This document shows positions 8,793 through 16,567 of a DNA stretch of 64,000 nt, in pieces (the stretch's first letter is position 1; each line of letters opens with the position of its first letter). This DNA comes from Chengkuizengella sp. SCS-71B (lineage in GTDB: Bacteria; Bacillota; Bacilli; Paenibacillales; KCTC-33759). The stretch lies in assembly GCF_040100845.1 (NCBI RefSeq), contig NZ_JAZHSH010000001.1, positions 2,154,501 to 2,218,500 on the forward strand, written 5' to 3'. The position numbers and the translations under genes were made by a program. Under the pieces are notes generated by a model, which was not told the DNA's origin, did not search any database, and saw only the letters and a list, made by a program, of their open reading frames with translations.

Positions 8793-9900
8793 AATCAAGC
8801 CGAATGAAGAGCAAGAGCAGAAGCTTTGGCAATCCGTTGGTACAGCAAGATTCATCTACAACTGGACATTGGCAAGACAAGAAGAAAACTACAACAACGG
8901 TGGGAAGTTTATCTTAGATGGTACGTTGAGGAAAGAACTAACCCAATTAAAGAAAACTGAGTTGCAATGGCTAAATGAAGTGTCAAATAACGTGGCTAAA
9001 CAAGCTGTTAAAGATGCTTGTAATGCTTATAAACGTTTCTTTAAAGGTCTGGCTGACAAACCAAAGTTTAAGAGCAGACGTAAAAGTAAACCATCGTTTT
9101 ACAATGACACGGAAAAGTTGAAAGTAAAGCCAATGAAAGTGTTGATCGAAAAGGTAGGATGGGTTAACACAACTGAACAAATTCCGATGGAAGTGAAATA
9201 CATGAACCCTAGAGTAAGTTTTGACGGAAAGTACTGGTATTTATCCGTTGGAGTGGAAGAAGAACAATCGAAAATTGAATTAACAGATGAAGTTATCGGT
9301 GTTGATGTAGGTATTAAAGATTTAGCTGTATGTAGTAATGGAATGACGTTTAAAAATATAAACAAAACAAAAAGAATCAAAAAGATGGAAAAGAAGTTGC
9401 GTAGGTTGCAACGCACCCTATCAAAAAAATATGAAATGAATAAGGAGGGAAACCGTTTCGTCAAAACATGCAACATTATAAAACTCGAAAAGAAAATAAA
9501 GTTAGTACACCGTAAATTAGCAAATATAAGAAACAATTATTTGCATCAAACAACGAATGAGATCGTGAAAACCAAGCCATCTAAAGTTGTTATGGAAGAT
9601 TTGAATATTAAAGGCATGATGAAAAACAAACATTTATCCAAAGCGATTGCAAAACAATGTTTACATGAGTTTAAAAAACAAATGGAGTACAAATGTAAGT
9701 TTTATGGAATTGAATTAATACTCGCTGATAAATGGTATCCATCTTCTAAGACATGTAGTTGTTGTGGAGAAGTAAAAAAAGACCTTAAACTATCAGATCG
9801 TACATACCAATGTAATTCATGTGGTTTGGTGATAGATCGAGACTATAATGCAAGTCTGAATCTATCAAACTATCAACAAATCAGCGTAATATCACTTTAA
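8770..9900 (+). CDS. tnpB: RNA-guided endonuclease TnpB (IS607 type)
   Basis: This 376-residue protein has the complete split RuvC nuclease site: D179 in GVDVGIKDLAV, E276 in VMEDLNIKG and D358 in DRDYNAS, with two CxxC zinc-finger pairs (SKTCSCCG and YQCNSCG). The start is ATG 8770, 10 bases after AAGGAG; it overlaps the end of tnpA. TnpB proteins cut DNA guided by an RNA read from the element's right end, with the guide taken from flanking DNA. All catalytic residues are present, so it is probably active although its recombinase partner is broken. Confidence 0.93.
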   Translation: MILAKKIRIKPNEEQEQKLWQSVGTARFIYNWTLARQEENYNNGGKFILDGTLRKELTQLKKTELQWLNEVSNNVAKQAVKDACNAYKRFFKGLADKPKFKSRRKSKPSFYNDTEKLKVKPMKVLIEKVGWVNTTEQIPMEVKYMNPRVSFDGKYWYLSVGVEEEQSKIELTDEVIGVDVGIKDLAVCSNGMTFKNINKTKRIKKMEKKLRRLQRTLSKKYEMNKEGNRFVKTCNIIKLEKKIKLVHRKLANIRNNYLHQTTNEIVKTKPSKVVMEDLNIKGMMKNKHLSKAIAKQCLHEFKKQMEYKCKFYGIELILADKWYPSSKTCSCCGEVKKDLKLSDRTYQCNSCGLVIDRDYNASLNLSNYQQISVISL

Positions 9901-10045
9901 AAGATATCGTTGATGTGTACCATTTGTTGTATGGGAATTTACGCCCTTGGATGTGTTATATCAAACGAGAGTAGCCATGGCAAAATCGGACACGATGAAC
10001 AGGGAAATAAACATGACTTTATAGAGTTTTATAAGGTTTTGGCAA
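9860..10045 (+). ncRNA. Probable omega-RNA (TnpB guide RNA) scaffold at the IS607 right end
   Basis: The end of tnpB and the 140 bases after it contain a GGGAATTTACGCCC-type segment (about 9931-9946) of the kind I recall from transcripts at the 3' ends of Firmicute tnpB genes, followed by more potential stems up to the inverted repeat at 10023-10033. Omega-RNAs are known to span this place, with the guide in the adjacent host DNA; here that would be the 5' end of the YitT-family gene. Boundaries are estimates; no fold was computed. Confidence 0.45.
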
Positions 10046-10054
10046 CGGGAGATT

Positions 10055-10978
10055 TTGGTTAGTAAAAAAACAAAAAAAATACAATTTAATATACTATTAT
10101 TTTTGAGAAAAAATATAACCAAAACTCGGGTCATTAAAACATTTATTGTTATTATAGGCGCATTTTTCAATGCTGTAGCTTTTAATTTATTTTTAATACC
10201 CGCAGATGTTTATTCAAGTGGTTTTGCTGGACTAGCTCAGCTTATATCAAGTGTTGTTGAAGATTTTACGCCATTTCCATATCCTATCTCTACAGGTACT
10301 GTCTTATTTATATTGAATATCCCTATCGCAATTGTGGGTTGGAGATATTTAGGGAAATCTTTTACTCTGTATAGTTTTTTTAGTGTTATGTTATTAGCCC
10401 TGTTTATGAAGTTTATTCCAGTTTATGCTGTAGCTGAAAATGATATTTTATTAAATGCTGTTTTCGGAGGTGTTATGTCTGCAATTGGTGTGGGATTGAC
10501 TCTAAAGTGGGGTGCTTCTACTGGAGGTATGGATGTCATTGTAATGATACTATCAAGATTGAAGGATCGACCTGCAGGAACTTACTATTTAATCTTAAAT
10601 GGAGCTATTATTACAGCTGCTGGAGCATTGTATGGTTGGCAAAATGCACTTTATACATTAGTGGCTTTATATGCTTCAACTCGTGTAATTGATGCAATAC
10701 ATACACGTCATATTAAATTAACAGCGATGATTATTACATCAAAACCTGATCAATTAGAAGCAGCGATTCGAGAAAAACTATCTAGAGGAATTACAAAACT
10801 TCCTGCAAAAGGCTCTTATTCCAAAGAAGATAAAGAGATGTTATTAATTGTGATCACTCGTTATGAATTATTTGACTTGAAAAAAGTGTTAAGTGATACA
10901 GATCCTAACGCTTTTACTAATATCGTACAAACGACAGGGATTTTTGGATTTTTTAAGAAAGAATCTAAGATGGATTAA
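10055..10978 (+). CDS. YitT family membrane protein (DUF161 + DUF2179)
   Basis: This 307-residue protein has several hydrophobic segments between residues 25 and 210, typical YitT features (NAVAFNLFLIPADVYSSGFAGL, WGASTGGMDVI) and a C-terminal cytoplasmic DUF2179 domain from about 220. Function of the family is not settled. The start is TTG 10055; the only ribosome-binding-like sequence, GGGAGA at 10047-10052, is too close (2 bases), and the next candidate TTG at 10100 has none. The gene directly follows the IS607 right end, so its native promoter and ribosome-binding site may have been displaced. Confidence 0.85.
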   Translation: MVSKKTKKIQFNILLFLRKNITKTRVIKTFIVIIGAFFNAVAFNLFLIPADVYSSGFAGLAQLISSVVEDFTPFPYPISTGTVLFILNIPIAIVGWRYLGKSFTLYSFFSVMLLALFMKFIPVYAVAENDILLNAVFGGVMSAIGVGLTLKWGASTGGMDVIVMILSRLKDRPAGTYYLILNGAIITAAGALYGWQNALYTLVALYASTRVIDAIHTRHIKLTAMIITSKPDQLEAAIREKLSRGITKLPAKGSYSKEDKEMLLIVITRYELFDLKKVLSDTDPNAFTNIVQTTGIFGFFKKESKMD

Positions 10979-11195
10979 AAAATAAATAAACATTAGTCTC
11001 TTGATACGAAACAATGTATAATAGATATGTTGTGCTTAATGATTGTTTATTGTTTATTCATATTTTCAAAGAATGAATATTTTTGCTAGATTTAAACAAT
11101 TTGAAGTGGAAACTCTTGATTTAACGTCTAAAATAACAAAATAAAAAACACGATTAACGATTAACTATGAACTTTAAATTGTTTAGGGGGAAAAC

Positions 11196-12215
11196 ATGAG
11201 CAAAAAAAACCGCATTAATTTTAAAAAATTGCTAGCACCTTTCGAAAAATCTAGTACCAAATCAAGTACGAGGCAAGTATTGAATACATTTCTACCGTTT
11301 TTTTTACTATGGTTCGCAGCGTATCTAAGTTTAAATGTTTCTTTTTGGTTATCTCTTTTGTTTTCGATCCCTGCTTCAGGGTTTTTAGTACGAATTTTTA
11401 TTATATTTCATGATTGCTGCCATCAATCCTTTTTCAAAAGTCGAATGAAAAATGATATTCTCGGTTCGATAAGTGGAGTATTAACCTTGTTTCCTTATGA
11501 AAAATGGAAAAGAGAACATTCCATTCATCACGCTACAAATGGAAATCTTAATAAAAGAGGTACTGGAGATATATGGGTTCTTACAGTTGATGAATACATG
11601 AAAGCATCATTCTGGAAAAGATTAGCCTACCGTCTATATAGAAATCCACTTATAATGTTTGGATTAGGTCCCATTTATATTTTAATTATTTTAAATCGTT
11701 TTAATGCAAAAGATGCAAAAAGGAAAGAACGAATCAGCACTTATTTGACTAATTTGTTTATTATTGTTGTATATACTTTAATGTGTTTTGCCATTGGATG
11801 GAAAGCATTCTTAATGATTCAAGCGCCCATTCTTTTTGTTAGTGGTGTACTAGGAATATGGTTATTTTATGTTCAACATCAATTTGAAGATTCTTATTTT
11901 GAAGATGAAGAGAATTGGGATTATGTTAAAGCCGCAATAGATGGCAGCTCCTATTATGAATTACCAAAAATTTTACAGTGGATTACTGGAAATATTGGTT
12001 TCCATCATGTTCATCATTTGAGCTCAAAAATACCTAATTATAATTTGGAAAAGGTGCATAAATCAATTTCTGAATTAAAAAAGGCAACTACCATTAAAAT
12101 AGGAACCAGTTTAAAATCACTTCGTTTTAAACTTTGGGATGAGAGACGAAAAACTTTTATCAGTTTTAGAGAATTAAAGAAGTTCTATTTTAATACGAAA
12201 GTAAATGTAAAGTAA
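11196..12215 (+). CDS. des: Acyl-lipid (phospholipid) fatty acid desaturase
   Basis: This 339-residue membrane di-iron desaturase shows all three histidine boxes: HDCCH (72-76), HSIHH (108-112) and HHVHH (270-274). The order, length and surrounding text (FPYEKWKREHS, RGTGDIW) match the Bacillus subtilis Des delta-5 desaturase, which acts on acyl chains of membrane phospholipids during cold adaptation. The start is ATG behind TAGGGGG. No DesK/DesR two-component pair lies next to it. The 217 bases upstream hold a TATAAT at 11017-11022 but no well-spaced -35 was found. Confidence 0.88.
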   Translation: MSKKNRINFKKLLAPFEKSSTKSSTRQVLNTFLPFFLLWFAAYLSLNVSFWLSLLFSIPASGFLVRIFIIFHDCCHQSFFKSRMKNDILGSISGVLTLFPYEKWKREHSIHHATNGNLNKRGTGDIWVLTVDEYMKASFWKRLAYRLYRNPLIMFGLGPIYILIILNRFNAKDAKRKERISTYLTNLFIIVVYTLMCFAIGWKAFLMIQAPILFVSGVLGIWLFYVQHQFEDSYFEDEENWDYVKAAIDGSSYYELPKILQWITGNIGFHHVHHLSSKIPNYNLEKVHKSISELKKATTIKIGTSLKSLRFKLWDERRKTFISFRELKKFYFNTKVNVK

Positions 12216-12238
12216 TTCATTGTTGTTGAATAAAAAAA

Positions 12239-12310
12239 TTCCTTTAAGAATGGTGTGAAATTATGTGGGTTCCTACATAAATACACATCATAATTGAAGG
12301 AGTTTTTTTT
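12239..12310 (+). terminator. Probable rho-independent terminator after des
   Basis: An imperfect long stem (about 12239-12258 with 12282-12302, plus an inner ATGTGG/CTACAT hairpin) is followed by eight T residues at 12303-12310. It lies 23 bases after the des stop codon. Confidence 0.6.
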
Positions 12311-12312
12311 AA

Positions 12313-12430
12313 TCTCTCTAGACCTAGTAAACAATTATGGTCATTTATTCTAATGGGCGTGAACCCATTACGAAATAATTGCATAGGATATAGAACCAAA
12401 AAAGGTCGGTTAATACAAAAGGCTAGAGAG
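12313..12430 (+). promoter_or_regulatory. Candidate structured 5' leader of the SGNH esterase gene
   Basis: Nested complementary segments suggest a multibranch RNA. CTCTCTAG (12314-12321) pairs with CTAGAGAG (12423-12430). CCTA/CAATTAT (12323-12326, 12332-12338) pairs with ATAATTG/TAGG (12375-12381, 12384-12387). TAATGGG/CCCATTA (12351-12357, 12364-12370) forms the apical hairpin, and AACC/GGTT a further short stem. The outer stem buries GAGAGG, the ribosome-binding site of the gene at 12442, so folding could control translation. I do not recognise a known riboswitch class. No promoter was identified between the upstream T-run and this leader. Confidence 0.45.
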
Positions 12431-12441
12431 GATGATTCAAG

Positions 12442-13074
12442 TTGATTAACTATTTGGCTTTAGGTGATTCCTTAACGGTTGGTGTAGGTGCCCCATCTCC
12501 ACAATATGGTTTTGTACCTAGGTATATTTCAATGACAAATAAAGAATTAAAAAAATATGTTTTTTGTGAAAATATAGGTGTGTCTGGTGCAACTTCAGAT
12601 GATGTTTTAGATATGGTTTCTAATTCTGAGGAGATTCAAGTACTAATCATGCAATCGGAACTGATTTCCATTACGGTAGGTGGGAATGATATGAAAAATG
12701 CTGCACTACAATTTTTAAGAAGTAAAAATCAAAGTGTATTAGCTGCAGCTCTAAAGCGATTTAATTGTAATTTTGATAATATCATTGATACTATCCATCG
12801 AATAAAAAGATATGATAGAAAAAATTATATTTTAAGGGGGATGAATTTATATAATCCATTCCCAAATACAGCTGGAACCGAAGCTTGGGTTAGACGATTT
12901 AATCAACATATACAAAGCTTTGAAGGTAAGAATATCCGCATCGCTAACATATATCCAATTTTTGTAGGAAGAGAAAAAGAATTATTATCATCAGACAAAT
13001 TCCATCCAAACGGTAAAGGCTATTATTTGATGGCTCAATCATTAAATGAATTAGGTTATTATCCATTATATTGA
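12442..13074 (+). CDS. SGNH/GDSL-type esterase/lipase
   Basis: This 210-residue protein has block I GDSLTVG with the nucleophile serine, block III GGND and block V DKFHPN with the catalytic Asp-His, all in family order. The start is TTG 12442 behind GAGAGGA. There is no signal peptide, so it is predicted to be cytoplasmic or released with the mother cell; the natural ester substrate cannot be told. Its ribosome-binding site lies inside a possible leader RNA structure. Confidence 0.85.
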   Translation: MINYLALGDSLTVGVGAPSPQYGFVPRYISMTNKELKKYVFCENIGVSGATSDDVLDMVSNSEEIQVLIMQSELISITVGGNDMKNAALQFLRSKNQSVLAAALKRFNCNFDNIIDTIHRIKRYDRKNYILRGMNLYNPFPNTAGTEAWVRRFNQHIQSFEGKNIRIANIYPIFVGREKELLSSDKFHPNGKGYYLMAQSLNELGYYPLY

Positions 13075-13127
13075 ATTGAGCTTATGTTTCTTGATCTATA
13101 TAATATATACTATATATCTTATATTAC

Positions 13128-14294
13128 TTGGAGGAAATGAGAAATGAGGAATTGGTTATGGAACATAAGCTAAGTCATGATGAGATGTATCAGATTATGA
13201 AAAATTCCGATTCATCATATGATGGGGATATTTTTATGTGTAATAAGTTAAATCAAACTTATTGTTTAGCTTCATGTGAGGCAGCCTTACCTAAAATTGA
13301 ACAGGCAGAATTTGTTCACTCTTATGATGAGGCAGAAGCTAAGGGTTTTCAGCCTTGTAAATTGTGCAACCCTAATGTTTTCCATATCAAATGGGTTGAT
13401 TGCGTTGATAGTATAGAAATCGAACTTCCTAATGAATTTGATTTTAATGAATGTTTGGTTTTTTTTAAAAGATCAGAAGAAGAATGTTTACATAAGGTTG
13501 TTCAAAATAATGTGTTTAAATTGCTAAAATTTGATAAAAGATTTGTGTTATTAAAAATATCAAGTGTTGATAAAAAAATGATCATTGCATTTTTGAATGG
13601 AATTCCAACAAGTTGGATGAGGGCTCAAACCGCAAAATATATTTGGGATATGTTTGATCTTGATACAGATCTGAACCCGTTTTATTCCTCTTTGAGAAAT
13701 GATCCCATCATGGGAAAACTTATTAAGTCTTATTTTGGATTAAGACTAATTAAAATTAATGATTTATTTGAAGCGTTATGTTGGTCTATTCTTGGACAAC
13801 AGATCAATTTGAAGTTTGCTTATACATTAAAAAAACGTTTTGTTCATACATATGGTGAAAAATTTACAAATGAAGATGAAGATTATTGGATCTTTCCAAA
13901 TGCGGGTCGTATATGTGAAATCCGTATTGAAGATTTAAGGGAAATGCAAATTTCAACAAGAAAAGCAGAGTATATTGTTGGGGTTGCAAAGATGATAATG
14001 GATGGAACCTTAAATCAAAAAAAACTAAGATTTGAAAATAATTATGATAAAATGATGAATCAACTTACTTCTATTAGAGGAATAGGAAAATGGACAGCAG
14101 ATTATACCATTATGAAGTGTTTTTCTATTAATAGTGCATTTCCTATAGCAGATGTAGGAATTCATAATGCTTTAAAAACAATCTTAGCATTAAACCAAAA
14201 ACCATCCATTGATGAAATAGAGGATTTAGTTAAACAATGGAAAGGTTGGGAGTCTTACGCTGCGTTTTATCTTTGGAGATCGTTGTATGATTAA
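13128..14294 (+). CDS. Ada-type zinc domain fused to AlkA-like DNA-3-methyladenine glycosylase
   Basis: Two repair modules are fused. Residues 30-85 carry C46, C50, C77 and C80 with spacing C-X3-C-X26-C-X2-C, the same spacing as the methylphosphotriester-accepting N-terminal domain of Ada. Residues about 90-200 fit the AlkA N-domain and 205-388 are a helix-hairpin-helix glycosylase (LTSIRGIGKWTADY) with the catalytic Asp D342 in PIADVGI. No AraC domain lies between them. The true start is uncertain: ATG 13158 has the best-spaced ribosome-binding site, while TTG 13128 and ATG 13137 are in frame upstream. It should excise alkylated bases. Confidence 0.88.
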   Translation: MEEMRNEELVMEHKLSHDEMYQIMKNSDSSYDGDIFMCNKLNQTYCLASCEAALPKIEQAEFVHSYDEAEAKGFQPCKLCNPNVFHIKWVDCVDSIEIELPNEFDFNECLVFFKRSEEECLHKVVQNNVFKLLKFDKRFVLLKISSVDKKMIIAFLNGIPTSWMRAQTAKYIWDMFDLDTDLNPFYSSLRNDPIMGKLIKSYFGLRLIKINDLFEALCWSILGQQINLKFAYTLKKRFVHTYGEKFTNEDEDYWIFPNAGRICEIRIEDLREMQISTRKAEYIVGVAKMIMDGTLNQKKLRFENNYDKMMNQLTSIRGIGKWTADYTIMKCFSINSAFPIADVGIHNALKTILALNQKPSIDEIEDLVKQWKGWESYAAFYLWRSLYD

Positions 14295-14392
14295 ATAATT
14301 GAATTGTAACATATCTATATCTTAAAGATTGCACATACAATATAATAAAGCTTAAATTACTGCCCTTCTAATACATTAAGGGGGAGATTAAA

Positions 14393-15286
14393 TTGGTTAT
14401 AACTCCAGGGATTCCTAACCTACCTTACGTTATGAAAGATGGTATGAAACACTTTACATTAGTAGCCGAACCTGTTACCCAACAATTGCTGCCTGGACTG
14501 TATATGAATGGGTGGGGATATAATGGGAATATTCCAGGTCCTACAATACAGGTTTTTCACGGAGATAGAGTAAATATTAGAGTATATAATAAGCTTCCAG
14601 AACCTACAAGTGTTCATTGGCATGGGTTAGATGTTCCTAATGTCATGGATGGAGTGCCAGAAGTAGAACCATCACCAAGGATTGATCCAAATCATTATTT
14701 TGACTATCAATTTAAAATTACTAATCCACCAGGTTCACATATGTATCATACACATTACCATACTGCTAAACAAGAAATGATGGGACTAGGTGGAACTTTT
14801 ATAATATTAGAACCACCTCAAAAACAATCTGTAGTTCAAAGAGACTATTTTATTATGTTACAAGAGTTTGCAGTTATAGGACTCAAAGAAGGCACATTAG
14901 TTCCAGGCACATATAACCTTGATCCTATGTCACACGATTTAAATTTCTTTACTATAAACGGAAGGTGCTTTCCTTATACTTTACCACTCTTCGTTAATAA
15001 AGGTGAAAACATAAGAATTAGAATTGGTAATTTAGGAATGAATGCTCACCCCATCCATCTACATGGACACCAATTTAAAGTGACTGCTACTGATGGCAAT
15101 TCTTTTACAGAGAGTAATCAATATTTGAAAAATACGATATTAGTAGGTGCTGGTGAAACATATGATACTCAGTTTTTTACCAATAATCCTGGGGTATGGC
15201 CATTGCATTGTCATATTCCTCATCATATATCTAATAATTCTACAACAAATACTGGCGGCATGTTTACAACTGTTGTTTATAAGTGA
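14393..15286 (+). CDS. Two-domain multicopper oxidase
   Basis: This 297-residue protein has all four copper-binding blocks: HWHG (about 77-80), HTHYH (about 123-127), HPIHLHGH (about 222-229) and HCHIPHH near the C-terminus. Two cupredoxin domains fit the length; laccases of the CotA type have three. There is no signal peptide or Tat motif, so it is either cytoplasmic or, as with CotA, deposited on the spore without classical export. The start is TTG 14393 behind AAGGGGGAGA. Oxidase substrate is unknown. Confidence 0.85.
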   Translation: MVITPGIPNLPYVMKDGMKHFTLVAEPVTQQLLPGLYMNGWGYNGNIPGPTIQVFHGDRVNIRVYNKLPEPTSVHWHGLDVPNVMDGVPEVEPSPRIDPNHYFDYQFKITNPPGSHMYHTHYHTAKQEMMGLGGTFIILEPPQKQSVVQRDYFIMLQEFAVIGLKEGTLVPGTYNLDPMSHDLNFFTINGRCFPYTLPLFVNKGENIRIRIGNLGMNAHPIHLHGHQFKVTATDGNSFTESNQYLKNTILVGAGETYDTQFFTNNPGVWPLHCHIPHHISNNSTTNTGGMFTTVVYK

Positions 15287-15400
15287 ATCGTTTAAGCTTT
15301 GCTTAAACATCGAGAAATCAGATGAAGACTCTACTCCACCTGATTTGAAAATCCCACCTATAGAGGTGGGCGTCTGTACGCAAAATATTTTTGGATAAAA
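15284..15400 (+). repeat. Three-hairpin intergenic repeat, copy A
   Basis: It begins at the stop codon of the multicopper oxidase gene. It forms GTTTAAGC/GCTTAAAC (loop TTT), AAATCAG/CTGATTT enclosing CTCTACTCC, and CCCACCT/AGGTGGG (loop ATAG). The same succession recurs at 45979 and part of it at 47320 on the other strand. It resembles non-autonomous remains of IS200/IS605-type element ends and may also act as a terminator. Confidence 0.7.
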
Positions 15401-15509
15401 TTTTTCAAAGCATTGTTATTTTAAAATGAATCTATTAAAATTAAATATTTAAGAGGTAAAAACAAAAATATTTAAAAAGGACTTTAACAGATTTAAAGGA
15501 GACATCAAG

Positions 15510-15893
15510 ATGGGAACTGTGATTTTACATAAACCTTCACAAAAAATACTTAATAAATTGAAGGAGTTAGAAAATAGAGAAGTTACAAAATCTGAAATGA
15601 TAGGGATTAACATATATTTACTCCGAGAAAAGAAGCAACTGACACAAAAAAAATTATCAATAGAGAGTGGCTTGTCAATTTCTTCGATTTCAAAAATGGA
15701 ACGAGGAAAAAGAGTAGCACATAAAACAGTTCATCAAATATGTAGTTATTTAGGATATTCAATGAAAGAATTACAAAATAAAATCATTTTAAACTCAGAA
15801 GAAACAGGTATTGATATTGAGATCCAATTAAAAAAAGAGAGAAAGATGTTAGATTTAGATTTAGAATTACTCAGTTTATTAGGAGTTAAATAG
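15510..15893 (+). CDS. XRE-family helix-turn-helix regulator
   Basis: This 127-residue protein has one Cro/C1-type helix-turn-helix at about residues 33-88 (LREKKQLTQKKLSIESGLSI followed by SISKMERGKR). Flanking segments are short, charged and helical with no recognisable effector domain. The start is ATG 15510 behind AAAGGAGA. It stands alone between a repeat and a MarR gene, so its targets are unknown. Confidence 0.8.
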   Translation: MGTVILHKPSQKILNKLKELENREVTKSEMIGINIYLLREKKQLTQKKLSIESGLSISSISKMERGKRVAHKTVHQICSYLGYSMKELQNKIILNSEETGIDIEIQLKKERKMLDLDLELLSLLGVK

Positions 15894-16015
15894 AGTTTTT
15901 GATTCATCCTTTATAGGGCTAATTAATACAAGGGTGACTTCAAATCGGCAATTACTTGCAAATTACAAATAATATAGCTATAATCTTACTGAACATACAA
16001 TAAGGGGTTGACGCA

Positions 16016-16465
16016 ATGAATCAGTTTAGAGACTCCATGTTAATATTATCTAGGAAGTTTGGCATACTAAATGAGCAATCTTGTGTAAATTGTTGTGGCA
16101 AGGAACTATCACTTGTGCAAAGTCATATATTATATGAAGTAAATCGCCAAAACCAACCTTCAATGCAAGATATTGCAGGTGCTTTGAGTATGGATATCAC
16201 AACTTTTAGTCGACAAGTTAAAAATTTGGTTGATAAAAACTTAGTTAAAAAAACACCTGATTTAAATGATAATCGAATTCATATTTTGTCCCTAACAGAT
16301 AGAGGTAGGGAAATTCGATCAAAAATAGATCAAGAATTTGACATTTATCTTGAGCAAGTATTGTCCCAATTAAGTGATTTCGAACGGGATACGATCATAA
16401 GATCCATTGAATTATTAAATATTTCAATGAATAAAACCGCGGTTTGTTGTACTCCAGCAAATTGA
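16016..16465 (+). CDS. MarR-family regulator with cysteine clusters
   Basis: This 149-residue winged-helix protein has the MarR recognition region (DIAGALSMDITTFSRQVKNL) and wing (DNRIHILSLTDRG). It carries cysteines C23, C26 and C27 near the N-terminus and C144-C145 near the C-terminus, a pattern suited to sensing thiol oxidation, arsenic or other soft metals. The start is ATG behind AAGGGG. The next gene encodes glutathione synthesis, which fits a redox role, but that link is inferred. Confidence 0.82.
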   Translation: MNQFRDSMLILSRKFGILNEQSCVNCCGKELSLVQSHILYEVNRQNQPSMQDIAGALSMDITTFSRQVKNLVDKNLVKKTPDLNDNRIHILSLTDRGREIRSKIDQEFDIYLEQVLSQLSDFERDTIIRSIELLNISMNKTAVCCTPAN

Positions 16466-16567
16466 GTGAATTTCGAATTAAAACTTGTATTATGCAAGTT
16501 TATATTACTTAACTTTTTCTTTCACTGGATGATATAAACTTTTCAGAAAGGAAGGTGAAGAAATTAA

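Larger units (their letters stand above)
8190..10040 (+). mobile_element. IS607-family insertion element with degraded tnpA and intact tnpB
   Basis: The element holds a serine recombinase pseudogene (8260-8792), a full-length tnpB (8770-9900) and a conserved 3' non-coding segment. The sequence TATAAAACTCT at 8199-8209 is repeated exactly in inverted orientation at 10023-10033 and marks the approximate ends; the precise borders are not defined because IS607 elements create no target duplication. The orientation of all parts is plus. Because the recombinase is broken, movement would need a recombinase supplied in trans. Confidence 0.75.

Noticed and set aside
9099-9536. Minus-strand open frame opposite tnpB, 145 codons
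   Set aside because: It lies wholly within the well-conserved tnpB gene, has no ribosome-binding site and reads as low-complexity Phe/Ile/Leu/Ser-rich protein.
9901-9972. In-frame 24-codon extension after the tnpB stop
   Set aside because: It coincides with the conserved right-end non-coding segment, so it is better explained as omega-RNA than as readthrough coding sequence.
10507-10692. Short plus-strand open frame inside the YitT gene
   Set aside because: It lies in another frame of a conserved membrane protein gene and is unrelated to any known family.
11001-11022. des promoter TTGATA plus TATAAT
   Set aside because: The boxes are only 10 bases apart, too close for a sigma-A promoter.
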